8,095 bases of DNA, from positions 1 to 8,095 of the forward strand of contig JAFRQN010000253.1 of NCBI GenBank assembly GCA_017428585.1, written 5' to 3'. Each line of letters starts with the position of its first letter. The stretch's first letter is position 1. The stretch comes from Bacteroidota bacterium. Its GTDB lineage: Bacteria; Bacteroidota; Ignavibacteria; Kapaibacteriales; UBA2268. Below the pieces are notes generated by a model, which searched no databases, was not told the origin of the DNA, and saw only the letters and a list, made by a program, of their open reading frames with translations. Positions 5,920-8,095 of the stretch are shown in pieces. Position numbers and translations under genes: made by a program.

Positions 5920-6375
5920 TTATTTTCTCTTTTTGTATAAAATTAACTCTGGATTATTGCCATTTTCTTCATACCTACATATAAGTATAAAATTAACATT
6001 TGCAAGTATTCCAAAACATTTAACTACATCGTTATCTTTAAATTCACTTTCAACTTGACTGCCTAAATAAATATCATTATCATCCAAAAGCTGTATCGTT
6101 TTTCCATTAGGTAAAGGATATCTTAGATTAACGAAAGCCCCATTCAATGGAATTAATTCTTTTATTTTTGGCATATTTAATATATTCAAATCATTTATTT
6201 CGCTAATTAGCTGTGCCTTAAATAATTCATATTTTTTGAAACCTTTCGTTAATATATAGTCAGCAATAAAACATTGTTTGCCAAACGGACATCCATTGGT
6301 AGAACAGCATCCTCTACACCCATTATTTTTTCCATAGCTACAGCTATTACAATCAGTACCACATATTGATTTCAT
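5920..6375 (-). CDS. DUF3795 cysteine-rich protein
   Basis: This 151-residue protein has an N-terminal cysteine-rich module typical of DUF3795: Cys at 5, 9, 12, 20, 23, 24, 29 and 35, in the order CGTDCNSC, then CRGCC, CPFGKQC and IADY. The spacing suggests a metal or Fe-S site, which is inference; the family has no settled function. The C-terminal part (about 90-151) contains NLRYPLPNGKTIQLLDDNDI followed by YLGSQVE, and ends in RYEENGNNPELILYKKR. This resembles a conserved tail in Firmicutes members. The ATG at 6375 has AGGAG upstream with a good spacer. Its first bases overlap the stop of the phosphatidyltransferase gene (ATGA), so the two are translationally coupled. The AlkD-like gene follows after 27 bases. 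The family call is good; role unknown. Confidence 0.82.
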   Translation of the reverse strand: MKSICGTDCNSCSYGKNNGCRGCCSTNGCPFGKQCFIADYILTKGFKKYELFKAQLISEINDLNILNMPKIKELIPLNGAFVNLRYPLPNGKTIQLLDDNDIYLGSQVESEFKDNDVVKCFGILANVNFILICRYEENGNNPELILYKKRK

Positions 6376-6881
6376 AATTCACTCCTACAATTATTTGCTC
6401 TTATATAACATCCTTCTTGTATTGCAGCAAATGATGCTATAATACAAACAATTATTTCAAATACTATTAAATTAGTTTTAAAAATTATTAAAGGTGCAAT
6501 AAACAAAATCATTCCTGTAACTTTATTTGCAATTGTATGAAGAAACACCAATTTCCTAAAATAAAAATATGAAAATATTAAATTACTTATTTTTATTATA
6601 GCAATAATAATTCCACATATAATTATTCCAATATGCAAATTTAAAATCGGCAATATCTTAATCATTGCTATAACAATAAATATTATATCTGCTGTACTGT
6701 CTAATTTTACACCAAAATTACTTGTATTTTCATTCTTTCTTGCAATATATCCATCTAAAATATCGGATATACCGCAATAAAAATATATTATACAAAATAA
6801 TATAGAAAAAGGATTGGAGAATATTAATATTATTGATAATGCTATTCTACTTATAGAGATATAATTTGCTATATTTTTCAC
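6372..6881 (-). CDS. CDP-alcohol phosphatidyltransferase family membrane protein
   Basis: This 169-residue integral membrane enzyme carries the full family motif D-x2-DG-x2-AR-x8-G-x3-D-x3-D: D40, D43, G44, A47, R48, G57, D61 and D65, in SDILDGYIARK and then FGVKLDSTAD. These Asp residues bind the metal ions that position the CDP-linked donor. The family transfers a phosphatidyl (or similar) group from a CDP-alcohol to an alcohol, as in phosphatidylglycerophosphate synthesis. Several hydrophobic helices follow the motif (about 12-37, 62-80, 84-106, 115-135 and 138-155). The start is GTG at 6881 with no clear ribosome binding site, but an in-frame stop just upstream and the family-like opening NIANYISISRIALSI support it. 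Its stop overlaps the DUF3795 start by 4 bases. The housekeeping pgsA is usually elsewhere, so this may be an accessory enzyme. The substrate is not assignable. Confidence 0.88.
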   Translation of the reverse strand: MKNIANYISISRIALSIILIFSNPFSILFCIIYFYCGISDILDGYIARKNENTSNFGVKLDSTADIIFIVIAMIKILPILNLHIGIIICGIIIAIIKISNLIFSYFYFRKLVFLHTIANKVTGMILFIAPLIIFKTNLIVFEIIVCIIASFAAIQEGCYIRANNCRSEL

Positions 6882-6949
6882 TATTGTATTAATCTAAATG
6901 AAAGATTTACAAAATTACTTTTATTTGTATATAATTTTACTTTTAAATA

Positions 6950-7705
6950 CTATATAAACAACAGCCATATTAATTTTGATACTAAATGACAACCAAAATG
7001 TGCAATCATTGCATAATGTATTGCATATTTCCTATATAACCATCCAAATGCTAAACCAAAAGCTCCATTTAATAAAAAGCATCTAAATAATAATAAAGCA
7101 TCAACATATCCAAATAATTGAATAGTTCCAGGTATATGTCCAGCTGCAAATAATAATGCAGATATAATATTAGCAATAACAAATACTCCAATCGGTATTG
7201 TATCCTTATTTCTATAAAATAGTTTGGATATTATCCATGCTATTAATGACATCAAGAATAACCTTAATAATATTTCTTCAAATACACCACCATAAGTAAA
7301 TGATGAAATAATGTAATTAATGGTTGGCTTGCTGTCATATAAATGTGACACAGAATCAATATAATTGCCAAATATATATTTATCAACTATGCTCAATGCC
7401 AATCCTCCAATAATAGAAATAATAACAGTGCTGTTTATTGCATTATTATTTTTCTCAAACTTTTTCCATAAACCTATTTTATTAGATAATATAATTCCTA
7501 AACCAGCAAACAGAATTGCATATAAAGATATTTGTACTACTGATACTGTTATAAATAGTTCCTTTGATCCAATTTGTTTTATTCCTTCTTCAATTACAAC
7601 TTGATTAAATGATTGAATTGTATATAATGTAGTAAAATATCCTCCAATAATACACATTAAAATCACAAATATAAAGAACTTCCAATTTTCTTTAATATAT
7701 TTCAT
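6950..7705 (-). CDS. CPBP family intramembrane glutamic endopeptidase
   Basis: This polytopic membrane protein (251 residues from the ATG at 7705) belongs to the CAAX protease and bacteriocin-processing enzyme family (Rce1-like/Abi). Its signature motifs are present: EEILLR at 143-148 (EExxxR, with the catalytic Glu), FAAGH at 186-190 (FxxxH), and HFGCH at 236-240. About seven hydrophobic segments are seen, the first at about 9-29. Bacterial members cleave peptides within the membrane and have roles in bacteriocin immunity, peptide maturation or signalling; none can be chosen here. A GTG at 7714 could add three residues, but it lies inside AGGTGA (7711-7716), which is well placed as the ribosome binding site of the ATG. 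The stop is 68 bases before the phosphatidyltransferase gene. The gene begins 29 bases after the DUF7662-like gene, so the two may be co-transcribed. Confidence 0.88.
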   Translation of the reverse strand: MKYIKENWKFFIFVILMCIIGGYFTTLYTIQSFNQVVIEEGIKQIGSKELFITVSVVQISLYAILFAGLGIILSNKIGLWKKFEKNNNAINSTVIISIIGGLALSIVDKYIFGNYIDSVSHLYDSKPTINYIISSFTYGGVFEEILLRLFLMSLIAWIISKLFYRNKDTIPIGVFVIANIISALLFAAGHIPGTIQLFGYVDALLLFRCFLLNGAFGLAFGWLYRKYAIHYAMIAHFGCHLVSKLIWLLFI

Positions 7706-7710
7706 GATAT

Positions 7711-7716
7711 TCACCT
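7711..7716 (-). promoter_or_regulatory. Ribosome binding site deciding the CPBP gene start
   Basis: AGGTGA on the reverse strand lies 5 bases before the ATG at 7705. It contains the alternative GTG at 7714, which makes the GTG an unlikely start. Confidence 0.7.
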
Positions 7717-7734
7717 ATTATATTATAATCACAG

Positions 7735-7938
7735 TTATATTTTATTGAATATTATGGACTTCTCTTTCAAAGATATCTTACCAACTTCATATCCAAAATC
7801 TTTGGCTTCTTTCTTATAAGTTAAAAATGAATGGTCTATTTCAAATCCTATAATATTTTTAATTTCTTCAAAAGATAATTTATAATTATTTTCATTATTA
7901 TCTTTTAAATATTTCCATAATGGTTCATATTTGCTCAT
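7735..7938 (-). CDS. Small DUF7662-like protein of unknown function
   Basis: This soluble, charged 67-residue protein begins SKYEPLWKYLKDNN, continues KLSFEEIKNIIGFEIDHS with an F-L-x-Y-K-K segment, and ends VGKISLKEKSIIFNKI. The pattern resembles the small domain DUF7662: a PL-x-YL helix, then a L-[ST]-F-x-EIE-x-I[IL]G helix, then a short sheet. In related proteins it is found alone or at the end of longer proteins, sometimes near restriction or stress genes. I recognise the pattern from memory and give it only moderate weight. The ATG at 7938 has a weak purine stretch (AGAGACG) upstream. It lies 52 bases after the VOC-family gene stop and 29 bases before the CPBP gene. The sequence shows no signal peptide or membrane helix. 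Function unknown. Confidence 0.65.
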   Translation of the reverse strand: MSKYEPLWKYLKDNNENNYKLSFEEIKNIIGFEIDHSFLTYKKEAKDFGYEVGKISLKEKSIIFNKI

Positions 7939-7990
7939 TTTATCGTCTCTAATCTATTATTTTAATTCAAATATTCTTTGAATATTGTTT

Positions 7991-8095
7991 TTATTTCATT
8001 GGAGTTCCAACTTCAATAAGATTTCCATCTAAATCATAAAATCTAATTACTTTTTGTCCCCAAGAATGTGTCATTAATCTATTAACATATTTTAT
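7991..8095 (-). CDS. VOC (glyoxalase/bleomycin-resistance) family protein, C-terminal fragment
   Basis: The last 34 codons of a gene enter from the right edge. They read VNRLMTHSWGQKVIRFYDLD, then GNLIEVGTPMK and TAA at 7991-7993. The W-G-Q-x-V-x-R-F-x-D-x-D-G-N-x-I-E-V-G string is the final beta-strand pair of the vicinal oxygen chelate fold, with the Glu of IEVG in the usual metal-ligand position. Members include glyoxalase I, fosfomycin- and bleomycin-resistance proteins and dioxygenases; this type is usually annotated only as a VOC-family protein. Many homologues of this style continue about 20-25 residues past the GTPM-like end, whereas this one stops at once. It is first in the visible reverse-strand series and fits the detoxification theme. 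The N-terminal half is outside the window. Confidence 0.82.
   Translation of the reverse strand: MKYVNRLMTHSWGQKVIRFYDLDGNLIEVGTPMK

Noticed and set aside
7958..8000. Frameshift at the VOC gene end: another frame reads on as EIKTIFKEYLN and stop
   Set aside because: The in-frame end GTPMK followed by TAA is a natural family ending, and a 12-residue open frame in A/T-rich DNA is weak evidence. Homologues with longer tails make it worth remembering only.
3408..8095. Integron gene-cassette array
   Set aside because: The mix of small same-strand accessory genes is cassette-like, but I compared the ends of each gene and found no shared imperfect hairpin or GTTRRRY-type attC site, and several gaps are under 30 bases or overlap.

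Overview
The window is AT-rich and divides into two unlike parts. Bases 1-3183 hold the 3' end of a forward-strand iron-containing alcohol dehydrogenase and, convergent with it, a complete reverse-strand TonB energy-transduction operon (exbB-like, two exbD paralogues, tonB). A TonB system means a Gram-negative cell with an outer membrane. The ExbB with an extra N-terminal membrane segment, the tandem ExbDs and the TonB with a cytoplasmic N-terminus resemble those of the Bacteroidota/Ignavibacteriota/Kapabacteria (FCB) side of the tree. This placement is an inference from protein style, not from a marker gene.

Bases 3408-8095 are a run of small single-domain genes, all on the reverse strand. 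In order of transcription (right to left) they are: the C-terminal end of a VOC/glyoxalase-family protein, a 67-residue DUF7662-like protein, a CPBP intramembrane protease, a CDP-alcohol phosphatidyltransferase, a cysteine-rich DUF3795 protein, an AlkD-like DNA alkylation repair protein, a TfoX N-terminal-domain protein, a bacterioferritin-like protein, and a GyrI-like small-molecule-binding protein. They look like the accessory genes common in Firmicutes, and their spacing is mostly short (one 4-base overlap, gaps of about 20-140 bases). I infer a horizontally acquired stress/xenobiotic-tolerance block beside a core operon. I found no transposase, integrase, attC site, tRNA or CRISPR.

The points most worth a second look are these. 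(1) A short remnant of a second tfoX gene lies just upstream of the GyrI-like gene, and its stop codon overlaps that gene's start. (2) The bacterioferritin-like protein keeps the fold signature but appears to have lost four of the six ferroxidase ligands and the haem-ligand methionine. (3) AlkD-like and GyrI-like proteins co-occur, a pairing known from self-protection against cyclopropane-bearing DNA-alkylating natural products.

Gene starts were moved inward from the longest open frame for the ExbB-like, GyrI-like and CPBP genes on ribosome-binding-site and family-alignment grounds. Intergenic stretches are all under 300 bases. The longest are 3184-3407 (almost pure A/T, nothing convincing seen) and 4041-4312 (tfoX remnant, promoter-like sequence and hairpins).
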